Made by a program: the position numbers and the translations under genes | Shown here: in pieces, positions 9,642 to 18,015 of the stretch | Numbering within the stretch: position 1 is the stretch's first letter | Layout: every line of letters starts with the position of its first letter | Notes under the pieces: model-generated | Told to the model about the DNA's origin: nothing | What the model saw: the letters and a program-made list of their open reading frames with translations, nothing else | The model's database searches: none | Assembly: GCA_003427395.1 (NCBI GenBank) | Contig: BFEA01000120.1 | Coordinates: 2,681,790-2,706,220 of the forward strand | DNA: 24,431 bases | Reading direction: 5' to 3' | Source of the DNA: Chara braunii | Taxonomy: Eukaryota > Streptophyta > Charophyceae > Charales > Characeae

Positions 9642-9657
9642 AAAGATCGCCAACTCT
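9642..9657. repeat. Target-site duplication, 3' side of the U6 copy
   Basis: AAAGATCGCCAACTCT. It matches 9,771-9,786 (AAAGATCGCCAAATCT) at 15 of 16 positions. It directly follows the A-rich tail of the U6 copy. Confidence 0.85.
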
Positions 9658-9671
9658 TTTTATTTTATTTT

Positions 9672-9720
9672 AAATTTGGACCATTTCTCAATTTACGCAT
9701 GTCATCCTTGCGCAGGGGCC

Positions 9721-9752
<32 letters not shown>

Positions 9753-9770
9753 ATGGATAACCCGAAGGAG
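9672..9770 (-). pseudogene. U6: U6 spliceosomal snRNA, retroposed pseudogene
   Basis: On the minus strand this reads as nearly complete U6: a 5' stem-loop (CTCCTTCGGG), AAAATTGGAACGATACAG, the ACAGAGA box (9,731-9,737), GATTAGCATGG, CCCCTGCGCAAGGATGACA and a 3' end GAGAAATGGTCCAAATTT. U6 catalyses splicing with U2, and the ACAGAGA and AGC elements are present. Several changes lie near GACATGCGTAAATTGAG, where plant U6 normally has GACACGCACAAATCGAG. The Pol III T-run terminator is missing; instead an A-rich AAAATAAAATAAAA tail follows. A 16-bp direct repeat with one mismatch brackets RNA plus tail. No USE or TATA box is visible upstream. All this fits a processed pseudogene rather than an expressed gene. 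Confidence 0.93.
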
Positions 9771-9786
9771 AAAGATCGCCAAATCT
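9771..9786. repeat. Target-site duplication, 5' side of the U6 copy
   Basis: AAAGATCGCCAAATCT, which abuts the first U6 nucleotide on the minus strand. The second tandem-repeat unit (9,915 onward, AAAGATCATCAGAATCT) shows the site without an insertion. Confidence 0.85.
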
Positions 9787-10030
9787 AACTGGCAAGGATT
9801 ATTCTATTTTGCAGAAAATGAAGAGTATAAGAGTTAAGTACCTGATCCCCAGTGGAGCTCAAAGTATCAGGGAGAGTGAAGTAAGTTCCAGTAATACGGT
9901 CTCACGCTGCAGTGAAAGATCATCAGAATCTTACTGTCAAGGATGATCCGTATAGAAAATGAAGAATACAACAGTTCAGTGTCTGATCCACAGTAGAGCT
10001 CGTAGTGACCAGTTCGTGACGTAACTCAGG

Positions 10031-11450
10031 TGTGTGTATTGCTTGTACTCTAGTCCTCGAGCGGGGTCTGTAGGCCTGTCGGTCTTTCAGGGCTGAATCA
10101 TTCTGGTCATTACCTTATTAGGCCTTGCATAACCCACAACTGTGGTGCCGCTTGCTCACCGTGCAGCAGATAGACTGGATGGGTGCATATTCCTCCTGGG
10201 GACCCACATGAGTCAATGGATCTGGGCGTTGCAAAATGAAGCCTGGGCCTCTCTGGCATGACACCACCCAAACAACTTGGGTGGTGGTTGGATGGTTGAA
10301 GGTTCAAACTTCAAAAGAATCAAAACCTGTCATGTCAGATCTCACTTTGTGGAAGGGAACTCTGGGGACGTCTTGAGAAAGAGGTGTTATCAATGTGAAA
10401 GATGAGGAAAGGAAACCGAGGGCCGGGTTTATAGACGACAGGAAGAAGATTCTGGGACATGCCCCACCCTCTAAGCTAGGTCTATGTCTAGGTTCTCGAA
10501 TCTGATTCCTTATGTCCTGAACTGATTGTCATCATGGGATGGCAACTGTTGGATTTTACCCAGCACTCTCATTGCCTCACCAGTGCTTGCACGAACCCGT
10601 AGCTGTCATTTCAAAGCGACAGAGGAAATTAAGTCGTTTTGAACTGTGACGTGATATGCTCTGTATTTGTCACTCTTGAGAGCTCCCTGTGTAAGATGTT
10701 TGGCTAGGTGTAGATCAAGCAGTGGGGATCAGATGACTCCATTGCAAATTGTCATCTCGTGTTATCAAGTGAAATTCGTACCTTGTCTATCAGCTAAGTG
10801 GTGCCTACCCTCGAGGCTCGATCGCCTGTCAGTCACACTGCCAAACGTCAGGTACCGATGCAGTGGCTGTTTACCAGTGATTTCCGTTTTCTTTCTTTAT
10901 TTGGTAGAGGGGGACAGAAGTGCCCCCGGCTTGAACTGTAAATCGTTAGGTGGAAAACTCTGAAGAATTGTAGAGAGATTTTCTGGCAACTACTGTACGG
11001 TACTGTTTATGGGACTTTCTTTCTTTTTTCAGACGATACTGTTTACGGGACTCCAAGACTGGACATATATGCAAACAAAGTCAATGAAGTGTTCCTGCTC
11101 ACTAGTGCGTGTCATTCCAGCTTGCCCTCACTGGATCCCTTCTCCATGAAGAGCATCTGAAGATTGTTGACCCTCTGCAGCCCACCACTCAGGTGACAGA
11201 TGTTTACACAACTTCCATAAGTTGCACTACTACTTCCTTAAACCATCAGTTCAAATGAGCCTAAGTTGACCTAGCACCCTTCCAAGGCTTGCCCGCCTGC
11301 AACCGCGCCTTTTCAAAGTGCACTGCCGCTTTCCCTGCCTGCCCGGGGCCGAACCGAGATGCTCTTACCACATATACAAGTAAGAGCACTTCTTAGGTTG
11401 GTGTTAATTGGCGATTTAATGCCACATATTCCAATTTCTGTGGACTTGCT
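10031..11450. other. Unrecognised stretch
   Basis: No supported gene. Open frames are at most about 100 codons and look random. It contains a perfect 10-bp stem with a 5-nt loop (10,262-10,286, CACCACCCAA / TTGGGTGGTG). An ACTGTTTACGGGACT-like segment is repeated near 11,003 and 11,037, and there is one TTAAACCATCAGTTC motif (about 11,238). Confidence 0.55.
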
Positions 11451-11587
11451 TTGGACACCGGCTGTCATGACAACACACTCACATCTCTTCCACCCACTGT
11501 GCCTCTTGGATCATGCGTGATGAGGCCCGCACTGAGCCCACCGCTGCCCTCTCTTTCCCTCACGCACATACACGTGTGGTGCATGGT

Positions 11588-11590
<3 letters not shown>

Positions 11591-11666
<76 letters not shown>

Positions 11667-11681
11667 NTGTGTGTGTGTGTG
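11591..11681. repeat. (CT)n then (GT)n microsatellite containing one N
   Basis: About 76 bp of CT, an ambiguous base at 11,667, then about 14 bp of TG. The sequence continues with two copies of GTGTTACCCT. Open frames through it encode Ser-Leu or Arg-Glu repeats and are not genes. The N suggests an unresolved join inside the tract. Confidence 0.97.
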
Positions 11682-11729
11682 TTACCCTGTGTGTTACCCT
11701 GTGGCAGTCAACCACATCAAACAAGGAAC

Positions 11730-11861
11730 TTTTTTTTTTTTTTTCAAACACTCCCTCCGGTCCTAGTGGTGCTGGTAAAAGGAGACGCCGCTAGCACCTC
11801 AGGGAGGGGCTCCATCTATTAGTGTGGAGCATCACCTGCTGGAAAACGGGTTCAGCCTCCC
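11730..11861 (-). mobile_element. B-family short retroposon, copy 2, with A-tail
   Basis: On the minus strand: GGAGGCTGAACCCG, TTTTCCAGCAGGTGATGCTC, ACTAATAGATGGAGCCCCTC, GGTGCTAGCGGCGTCTCCTT, CCAGCACCACTAGGA, then 15 A. It has the same layout as the copy at 1.8 kb, with about 20% divergence by eye. Confidence 0.85.
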
Positions 11862-11867
11862 ATTGTA

Positions 11868-11937
11868 CAGAATGATTCAGAAAATTCAGAAAATTCAAAA
11901 AATTCAGAAAATTCAGAAAATTCAGAAAATTCAGAAG
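11868..11937. repeat. 10-bp tandem repeat, about 7 units
   Basis: Units of AAAATTCAGA, one of them carrying AAAATTCAAA. It abuts the body end of the B-family element. Confidence 0.95.
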
Positions 11938-12078
11938 GGAAAACAGGAAAGTATCTGGAAAAGGCATGTGAGCATTGATTACTCTGGATTTTCAGAGGAT
12001 TAGCTGAGCTGGTTGTTGAAGGGCGCTGCTAATGTCAACCTTTTCCACTCCAGCTGTACCCGTCCACCGTGTCTAACC

Positions 12079-12140
12079 TTTTTTTGGTGGACATCTACCA
12101 AAAGGCAATTTCCCAGAGCTGGAAAGCGGGTCCAGCATTC
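12079..12140 (-). mobile_element. B-family remnant
   Basis: On the minus strand GAATGCTGGACCCGCTTTCC matches the start of the B consensus, and AAAAAAAGG lies 50 bp later. The middle does not match the other copies, so this is a rearranged or internally deleted fragment. Confidence 0.5.
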
Positions 12141-12331
12141 CTGGCTTGGAAACTGGGGGGTCACCAGCAGGACCACACGTCACCCCGCCCTTCTCTAAAC
12201 CAGCCTTCCTTGTCCTTTCGGGGGGAAAGGCCCTGCCTTGGGCCCTGGGGGCACCGGGGCTTTGGCTTTTGGCTTTATTGCCACCTTCTTTGTCACGTTG
12301 TGGTGCTGTGGTGCTGAGATGTAACGTAGAA

Positions 12332-12418
12332 GCTCTAGATGCTCTGGATGCTCTGGATGCTCTTGATTTTCTGGATGTCCCGGGTGTCCTGGATGGTCTT
12401 CGTATCCTGGATACCCCA
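12332..12418. repeat. 9-bp degenerate minisatellite
   Basis: Units around CTGGATGCT and CTGGATGTC repeated about nine times with substitutions. It gives Asp-Ala-Leu repeats on the plus strand and Arg-Ala-Ser repeats on the minus strand, which inflates open frames here. Confidence 0.85.
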
Positions 12419-12515
12419 TATGCCGGTGTCCTTATGACACCTTTGCTTAACCCTGCTGGTTGTTGAAATGTGTTTGAACTGTGTTTGCTTTGCTCAGTTC
12501 TGCAGCAATTCCACC

Positions 12516-12670
12516 AAGGATAACGGGTGTGGGGGCCCCTCAGCTGATCTCTGGGGTCTATTGTTGTCCAGTCCCGAAAGGATAGCGGGTGTGGGGGGAA
12601 TTGGTCCGCAAATTCCTGCACATCCCTCAGCTGATCTCTGGGATCTATTGTTGTCCAGTCCCGAAAGTGC
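12516..12670. repeat. 87-bp tandem duplication
   Basis: CCTCAGCTGATCTCTGGG, followed by TCTATTGTTGTCCAGTCCCG, occurs at 12,538 and again at 12,625, nearly identical over about 42 bp. A third signal, GATARCGGGTGTGGGGG, occurs at 12,519 and 12,581. It lies in the presumed 3' tail region of the minus-strand LINE. Confidence 0.9.
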
Positions 12671-12779
12671 GGACGGTAGTCTCTCACCACGTTTGTCTGC
12701 TGTTCCCCCAGTATTCCCTCCCCCATCCCCTGACTCTTGTCCTCAGGCTGGTGCCTATGCAGCTCAGCTTGACTATCCA

Positions 12780-14640
12780 ACCTCCCCGCCTCCCTCATAG
12801 CCAATCCTCACAAAATTTGGAGATGATCTGGTCAGCCTCTCTTTTGGTGCGCGCCAGGTCCAGTTGGTCCTTGGTGGCCTGCCATCAGACGGCGATCTCG
12901 TTCTGTATCAGTTGACGGAGATGCTCTGTAACCTTCCCATCTTCCACCCTGGCCCCCTTCATCTCTGAGATGCATCTCCTCCACCAAATCACCCAGAGGA
13001 TAGAACGTCTGCCCACGCAAACATGTTCTCATGAAGGGTGTACTTTCATGGACACAGGGGTAACGTCCAAGCAGGATGGCCAGTCCCGTGGCCACAGCGA
13101 GCCTGGGACCATGTGTCACCAGATCCTGTCCCACCACTGCCATACGAACACGGCTGAGGAACATTCTAAGAAAATGTGTTCCACTGCATCGGGGCGTTTT
13201 TGTGCTGGGAAGGCCTGCAGACATCGTCGGCACCACGGCAGCGCACGCCCTTGCTGTTCTAGTTGTGTGGGGTCTGTTGGCAGGCATCGGTGGGCTATCT
13301 GCCACTGCAGCGAAGAAATCTGGGCGGGCTTCGCTTTGTATTCCTTGAACCACTTTATGGGCCTTAGCAAATTGATGTCCACATTGAGGTGACGCTCCCA
13401 TCTGTCCTCCACCACGCCTGAAGACTTCGTTTGGGTCTCAGCATATGATATGCCGTTTTTGTCTTCAGGTTGGCCAGCGCCACCAGATTCTGGTTCTGCT
13501 GCCCTCTCTGGGTGGCTTGGCTTGTCCTAATCCACCGCTACTCCTCAGGGTAAAATGGAAGGTCCGCAATTGGGGTCATAGGTCTGTAAGCCCTTCATCC
13601 TCTTCCTTCGTCTAACACTCAGGCGTGCTAAGTTCTTTCCTCTCCACACAAAAGGCTGTATGCTCCCAGTTAACCAACCGTTCCTTCCGATGGAGAAACG
13701 ATCAACACCTCCTCCCGTTCCACCAGTTGCTCTCGCTCTAAAAGTCATTGCTGCCCCGGCAGTCCTACCCAGTCCCCTTCCTCCAACCGGGGGTCCCTCC
13801 AAAGAATGGCATACCAAGCCAAGGGGAAGCTTTCAAATAGTTCTTCTAGCGCAACCTCGGTTAGATGACAGTACTGCAGCCATCCCCGCGTTCTTTCTGC
13901 GCTTTTCCACTCTCCCGCTTCCACGTCCCATAAGTCTCCCCCCTTTCAAGTCCCTTGTTTCACCCAGCCCTTCCCCAGGGGGTCCGAGCTGCACCTCACC
14001 CGGTGGAGGGAGTCTGTGATCCATCTGTTACCAAACAACGGTTGCCTAACCACCTCTTCCCATCTCTCTGGAGCAGGTCTGTCTGGGATTGAAAGCTTCC
14101 TCCACACCCGAAGAAGGTGTGGCGAGTGCTCACCTACCGGTCACTGTTTCTATGCCTCCCAATACCTATCCTCTAACCATACCAGGGAATCAATCTCAGG
14201 TGGAGCCTCCTGGGCCAAGACCGCAATCTGTGTCACAGCTATGGGGTTCCAGGGGGAGGAAGGTGAGAAGATAAGACAATGGACCATTGTAGGGTCAGGG
14301 CTTGAAACGGTGTGGAGGGGTCAATGATCCCCAGCCCCTCCCCAGCCTTGGGCTGGATCACAGACTCCCATGCAACCCTGCCGATGACATGGGAGTTCCC
14401 ACTAAATCACCTCCACAGGAATGCTGCTAACTGCCTCTTAAAAGCATTTAACCCCCCGGTGCTCACTGGCCACAGGATAGCTTTGTACCAAAGAAAGGCT
14501 AGCACCACATTGTTGATAACCAACGCCCGCCCGAAGATCGACGTTTGTTTATTATCTCATTTTCTTAGTTTGGCCTGCGTCGGGGTCAATATCCACTTTT
14601 GTTGTAGAGGCCAGTCACTGAGTGCACAGTGATGACCTGG
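12780..14640 (-). pseudogene. LINE copy 2: 3' half of ORF2 with zf-RVT zinc knuckle, broken
   Basis: Minus-strand frames read in order: GRALVINNVVLAFLWYK, GRVAWESVIQPKAGEGLG, IDPSTPFQALTLQW, APPEIDSLVWLEDRYWEA, LLRVWRKLSIPDRPAPERW, LFGNRWITDS, FPLAWYAILW, DRWERHLNVDIN, ISSLQWQIAHRCLPT, PWCRRC, VEHIFLECSSAVFVWQWW, ILWVIWWRRC and KFCEDWL. The C-x2-C followed by H and C fits a plant-type zf-RVT region. The first blocks match the plus-strand LINE at 8.8-9.4 kb and the later ones match the minus-strand copy at 2.1-3.7 kb, so this copy bridges the other two. It lacks endonuclease and RT. Many stops and frameshifts occur, for example TGA near 14,407. It is clearly more GC-rich than the other two copies. 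It is probably a 5'-truncated, dead insertion. Confidence 0.9.
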
Positions 14641-14649
14641 AGCAGTAGG

Positions 14650-15062
14650 CCGTGGGTGTCCTGGAATATGAGACCCCCTCCCATCCCATCCTCATGTCAA
14701 TACTCCTAGCGCACCCCCTATCCCACTATCCTACCGCAGTGTGACGAGCACTCAGGACCATTACCCTATCAATGGGCAGGTAACTTGGACCGAACAGCAG
14801 TGATAGGCACCAGGGCTGATAGGTTGCCCAGCCCTGGTGGAAGTGGAATCGGACGAGCCTTGTCGAACGGGAACTTCGGACGCCAGGCCCAGACAATCTA
14901 CTACAGGCCCCAAGAGACTCTGGACCCTAGGTTCAGACAGAGTAGCACCCATTGAAACAGTCTTACCGTCCTTCCCCTAGCTTACCCAAGGCCAGGCGGA
15001 ACTCGGACTGGCCTGAGCGACTTATACCCCTACCCTCACCCTAGGGTCTAAGCCTTATATAG
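14650..15062. repeat. Dispersed repeat A, copy 2
   Basis: Same orientation and order of blocks as 1,065-1,455. It begins within a few bases of the end of LINE homology, so the two may share a boundary. Confidence 0.8.
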
Positions 15063-15176
15063 CCATTAGACAGTTCTATCCGAATATCAGTAGGAACTCC
15101 AGCGGGCCTTACCTGTACCTACTGCAGATACTAGACCCCACCAGTGACTAGACCCCCCCAGTCTGATAGTTGTGTA

Positions 15177-15368
15177 GTTCGCAATCTATGTGTATACCCG
15201 AAGGCTGTGTATGCTCCATGTATCTATGTATCAAGATGTACAGACAGCACCATGTGTGGAAACTTGTGTAAGTAGCCCATAGGCCATGTATAATTCGCAA
15301 GCTATGTAAATGCCCGAAGGCTGTGTGTGCTCTGTGAATCAATGTAGTGTGTAGGCAGTTTCATGTGT
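15177..15368. repeat. 116-bp direct duplication (two units)
   Basis: TTCGCAATCTATG...CCCGAAGGCTGTGTATGCTC...CACCATGTGTG and TTCGCAAGCTATG...CCCGAAGGCTGTGTGTGCTC...TTTCATGTGTG are diverged copies offset by 116 bp. A further GCAGTACCATGTGTCAG occurs near 15,612. It lies between repeat A and two tRNA-like pieces. Confidence 0.8.
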
Positions 15369-15409
15369 GTATATCAAAGAGAGAACGGGGCAAGCTGGAC
15401 AAGGACCCC

Positions 15410-15486
15410 CCCAAGGTCCGAACCAAGCTCGAACCCATGACCTTGTAACATGTAATCGAACGACTCTACCATGTGAACGACTAGCA
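15410..15486 (-). repeat. tRNA-like sequence (possible SINE head)
   Basis: On the minus strand TAGTCGTTCACATGGTAGAG has the form of a tRNA D-arm region. GGTCATGGGTTCGAGCTTGG supplies a variable region and a B box (GGTTCGAGC). An acceptor stem is not evident, so a functional tRNA is unlikely. Confidence 0.55.
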
Positions 15487-15689
15487 GAAATGACACGTGT
15501 GATATGCCAGACTAGGGAGATCAACAAAACACCCAAGACCAACACCCGCAAGCAACCCATGTGAAGCCCAGAACCTACAACACCATGAACAACCCTTGGG
15601 TGGTGCACAGGCAGTACCATGTGTCAGCCCAAGGGGAGTGTATGTCCAGCCGTGCGTTAATCTAATGCCCTGCCGGTGTCCATGCACAA

Positions 15690-15776
15690 GGTTGCAATTG
15701 AGTTTTGAACCTGCAACCTCATACCACAATGCGCATTTCAAACCGGTGCTCTAACCACTAAGCCACATCAACTGGA
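15690..15776 (-). repeat. tRNA-like sequence with clear A and B boxes (possible SINE head)
   Basis: On the minus strand TGGCTTAGTGGTTAGAGCAC is an excellent A box and D-arm. GCAGGTTCAAAACTC is a good B box about 45 nt later. The spacing is longer than in a normal tRNA and the acceptor stem does not close. A tRNA-derived SINE promoter is the best reading. No A-tail was identified. Confidence 0.65.
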
Positions 15777-16438
15777 CGGGTCAATACCACTTATCGTTAG
15801 TGTCCGGCTTCTCTTTGGCTGTGACCAATGCACCCAAAATCCGGAGGGGGGCATCTGGAGGGAGCACGGTGAGTTGACCCTCAGGCAAAAGTTGTTCGCA
15901 TCACACTTCTATACAGCATATTTTGTTTCCAGGAAGAGTTTTTTTTTTTTTTTCTTTTTTTAGTTTTTTCTTGTTTTTCTGATTCTGGGCTGGGGCTGCT
16001 GAGGACCCTGCCAAGTCGGCTGGACGGGCCCAGGCACGTTGAAACTTAGCCTAGCACTACGCAAAGAAAGAATTTGTGTAGTGCAGATTCTTTTTGTGGT
16101 TGCCTGTTCCCTCGCGTCAGTAACACCCTGATATCTTTTAAGCCCCTTTAAGCCCATTTATACCCCGCTTTCTGCCCAAATGGACAACATTGAAAAACTG
16201 GAAAAGAGCCCGGATTTGGGCTGCCTTTGTTGGGTACAAAAAAGCCCCGCTGATAGAAAACAAAATTTTGACTGCCTTTTTGTAGGGCACAGGGACTACT
16301 GTCGGCCAGAGGGGGGTGGGTTGTCCCACTGAGGACCGGAATCGGCAGGGTGTGGGACTGGGGGCAGATCTATGAGTTGTAGACGAAGCGGACCGGTCTG
16401 ACCGACCGAAGGCTTGGCAAAGGGGTTGAGTGACAGTG
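15777..16438. other. Unrecognised stretch
   Basis: No gene seen. A T-rich run (15,939-15,961) could be a minus-strand A-tail. A TTTTAAGCCCCTTTAAGCCC duplication occurs near 16,135. Confidence 0.5.
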
Positions 16439-16439
16439 C

Positions 16440-16694
16440 TCGGTCAAAGTCCTTGCAGACATGGAATGGATAGTTCGGGTAGCAGACAGGGAAAGACAAA
16501 ATCGGGCGAGGACCTCGGGGAATGGCGTGTAATTGATTCTTGAAGGATATTCGGGCGGGACGCTGGACACGGTTTCCAGCAGGTGTAGCTTGGTCGATGT
16601 CCTTGTAGATAGGGAATGGATAGTTCGGGTAGCAGACAGGGAAACATGGAGTCAGGCGAGGACCTCAGGGAATGGCATGTAACTGATCCTTGAT
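16440..16694 (+). repeat. 150-bp tandem dimer leading into a B element
   Basis: GGAATGGATAGTTCGGGTAG occurs at about 16,464 and 16,614. GGCGAGGACCTC, GGAATGGCRTGTAA and a GACGCTGGACACGGTTTCCA (B-start) segment follow in the same order each time. The first unit stops after CAGCAGGTGTAGC. The second continues into a full-length but diverged B element. Confidence 0.85.
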
Positions 16695-16830
16695 TGACGT
16701 TGGACCCAGTTTGCAGCAGCTGTACCTCCCACCAATAGATTGGCTCAGCCAGGCAGAGCTGCTAGTCGGAGCTTCTCATATCACTCTCACTAACAAACCA
16801 GGACAAGCTTTCCGTTAAAAAACAGAAGAA
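16695..16830 (+). mobile_element. B-family short retroposon, copy 3, diverged
   Basis: GACGTTGGACCCAGTTTGCA, CCTCCCACCAATAGATTGG, GAGCTGCTAGTCGGAGCTTC and CACTCTCACTAACA follow the B layout. Only a short A-rich end (TTAAAAAACAGAAG) remains. Confidence 0.7.
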
Positions 16831-17217
16831 GCGGGAACTACATTCATGTCACATCAGAGTTCATAATTGGCAAAAAAAACATGCAGCAGCAACTTTGTCA
16901 TGGCCCAAGGTCAAAAAGGCTATTGTAACTCACGCCGGCAGTGGAGTCAGGGTGGTAGTTTGTAATAGGCATTTATGTCGCAGGTACTGGTCTGTTCCCT
17001 GGTACCGGGCCGTCCCAAATTTTTTCATTTGCGGTAGTTGTCATTCCCGGGTACCGGCTTGTCCCACTTGATTTTCGGCAGAGGACGGGACTGGTTAAGG
17101 GCCTTTCACATTGCTGGAGATGGCCGAGCCCGTTCGTGCTCCCATCATTCCATCGACTCTACCGCCTTCAGCCACCTCGATGAGTGCTGCCTTGGTGCCG
17201 CGTGTCGCTCCACAGAG

Positions 17218-17227
<10 letters not shown>
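16831..17227. other. Unrecognised stretch
   Basis: No gene seen. A CTGGTACCGGGCCGTCCCA / CGGGTACCGGCTTGTCCCA pair (about 16,998 and 17,047) shows a 49-bp degenerate duplication. Confidence 0.45.

Positions 17228-17264
<37 letters not shown>
17228..17264. repeat. (GA)n microsatellite
   Basis: About 37 bp of GA, preceded by a short CA tract. An inverted CT tract starts 50 bp later. Confidence 0.97.
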
Positions 17265-17266
<2 letters not shown>

Positions 17267-17310
17267 ACGTGGTGCGCCAGAGCGACATGGCACACGCTGC
17301 GACGTCGCAC

Positions 17311-17314
<4 letters not shown>

Positions 17315-17389
<75 letters not shown>
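17315..17389. repeat. (CT)n microsatellite
   Basis: About 75 bp of CT ending in TTTGTGTGTG. Open frames across it on both strands are repeat artefacts. Confidence 0.97.
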
Positions 17390-17392
<3 letters not shown>

Positions 17393-17712
17393 TGTGTGCC
17401 TAAGAAGCAGGCGTGTGCCCCCATCCGTGCACCCCCCCCAACTCGTGTCCTCAACTTCCTCGTTTCTTTGAAGGGTGTGTGAGTGGGGGATGCCGCATTT
17501 GCATGTCTGCGTGGCAGCACTACAGTACGTGTGCATGAACGCTTGCTGGTTGCGGCTTGCGGGATGAGTGAGGCGCGTAAATCTTCATGTATACTCGTGT
17601 ACATTCATGACAACCTTGAAAAGTTGCATATAACTAGATGAAATGACTTTTGATAGTATACATGAGTGACGTGCTTTCAACTAATGACCTCTGCATTTCG
17701 TTTGTGTGTGTG

Positions 17713-17715
<3 letters not shown>

Positions 17716-17746
<31 letters not shown>
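17716..17746. repeat. (GA)n microsatellite
   Basis: About 31 bp of GA following GTGTGTGTGGG. Confidence 0.95.
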
Positions 17747-17747
<1 letters not shown>

Positions 17748-18015
17748 GAACCTGCCACGTCCCCACGATTGCAACCTTGCACTGCACACCGTCACGTTCT
17801 GTCCTCCATAGGGCGGAGGGGCAAGGAGGGTGTGACGCTCAGGGAAACCTCAAGCCCTGCTCGCTTTCCTTGTCGGAGTGACTAAAGCGTGGAAAGGAAG
17901 GAGTTTTGGAAAGCCAAGTGTGGAGACACAGGCAAAACTGAATTTCCCATGTGGTCCCATATATGGAGCGATGAACAGAGGTGGGCAGGGGAGGGGGAAG
18001 GTCCCTAGTGACTAT

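Larger units (their letters stand above)
9593..10030. repeat. 144-bp tandem repeat (about 2 units) interrupted by a U6 insertion
   Basis: The segments GAAAGATCGCC...GGCAAGGAT...GCAGAAAATGAAGAGTA and GAAAGATCATC...GTCAAGGATGAT...AGAAAATGAAGAATA are homologous. The distance between them is 273 bp, or 144 bp once the 129-bp insertion in unit 1 is removed. A third partial unit starts near 10,020. No coding frame is conserved. Confidence 0.75.

Noticed and set aside
9672-9770. Functional U6 gene
   Set aside because: No Pol III T-run terminator, no visible USE/TATA spacing, an A-rich tail and flanking TSD, and several substitutions relative to the conserved sequence.
12073-12804. 243-codon minus-strand open frame
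   Set aside because: It overlaps the LINE C-terminus in another frame. Its length comes from an 87-bp duplication (FRDWTTIDPRDQLR twice) and a 9-bp minisatellite (RAS repeats). No domain is seen. It is probably LINE 3' tail.
14401-14470. AACCCCCCGGTGCTCA as another copy of the AAACCACCAGT motif
   Set aside because: It is antisense to conserved LINE coding sequence (WPVSTGGLNAF), so the resemblance is chance.
17095-17604. Long frames of Arg-Glu or Ser-Leu repeats (also at 54-334 and 11,451-11,822)
   Set aside because: They are translations of GA/CT microsatellites in every frame.
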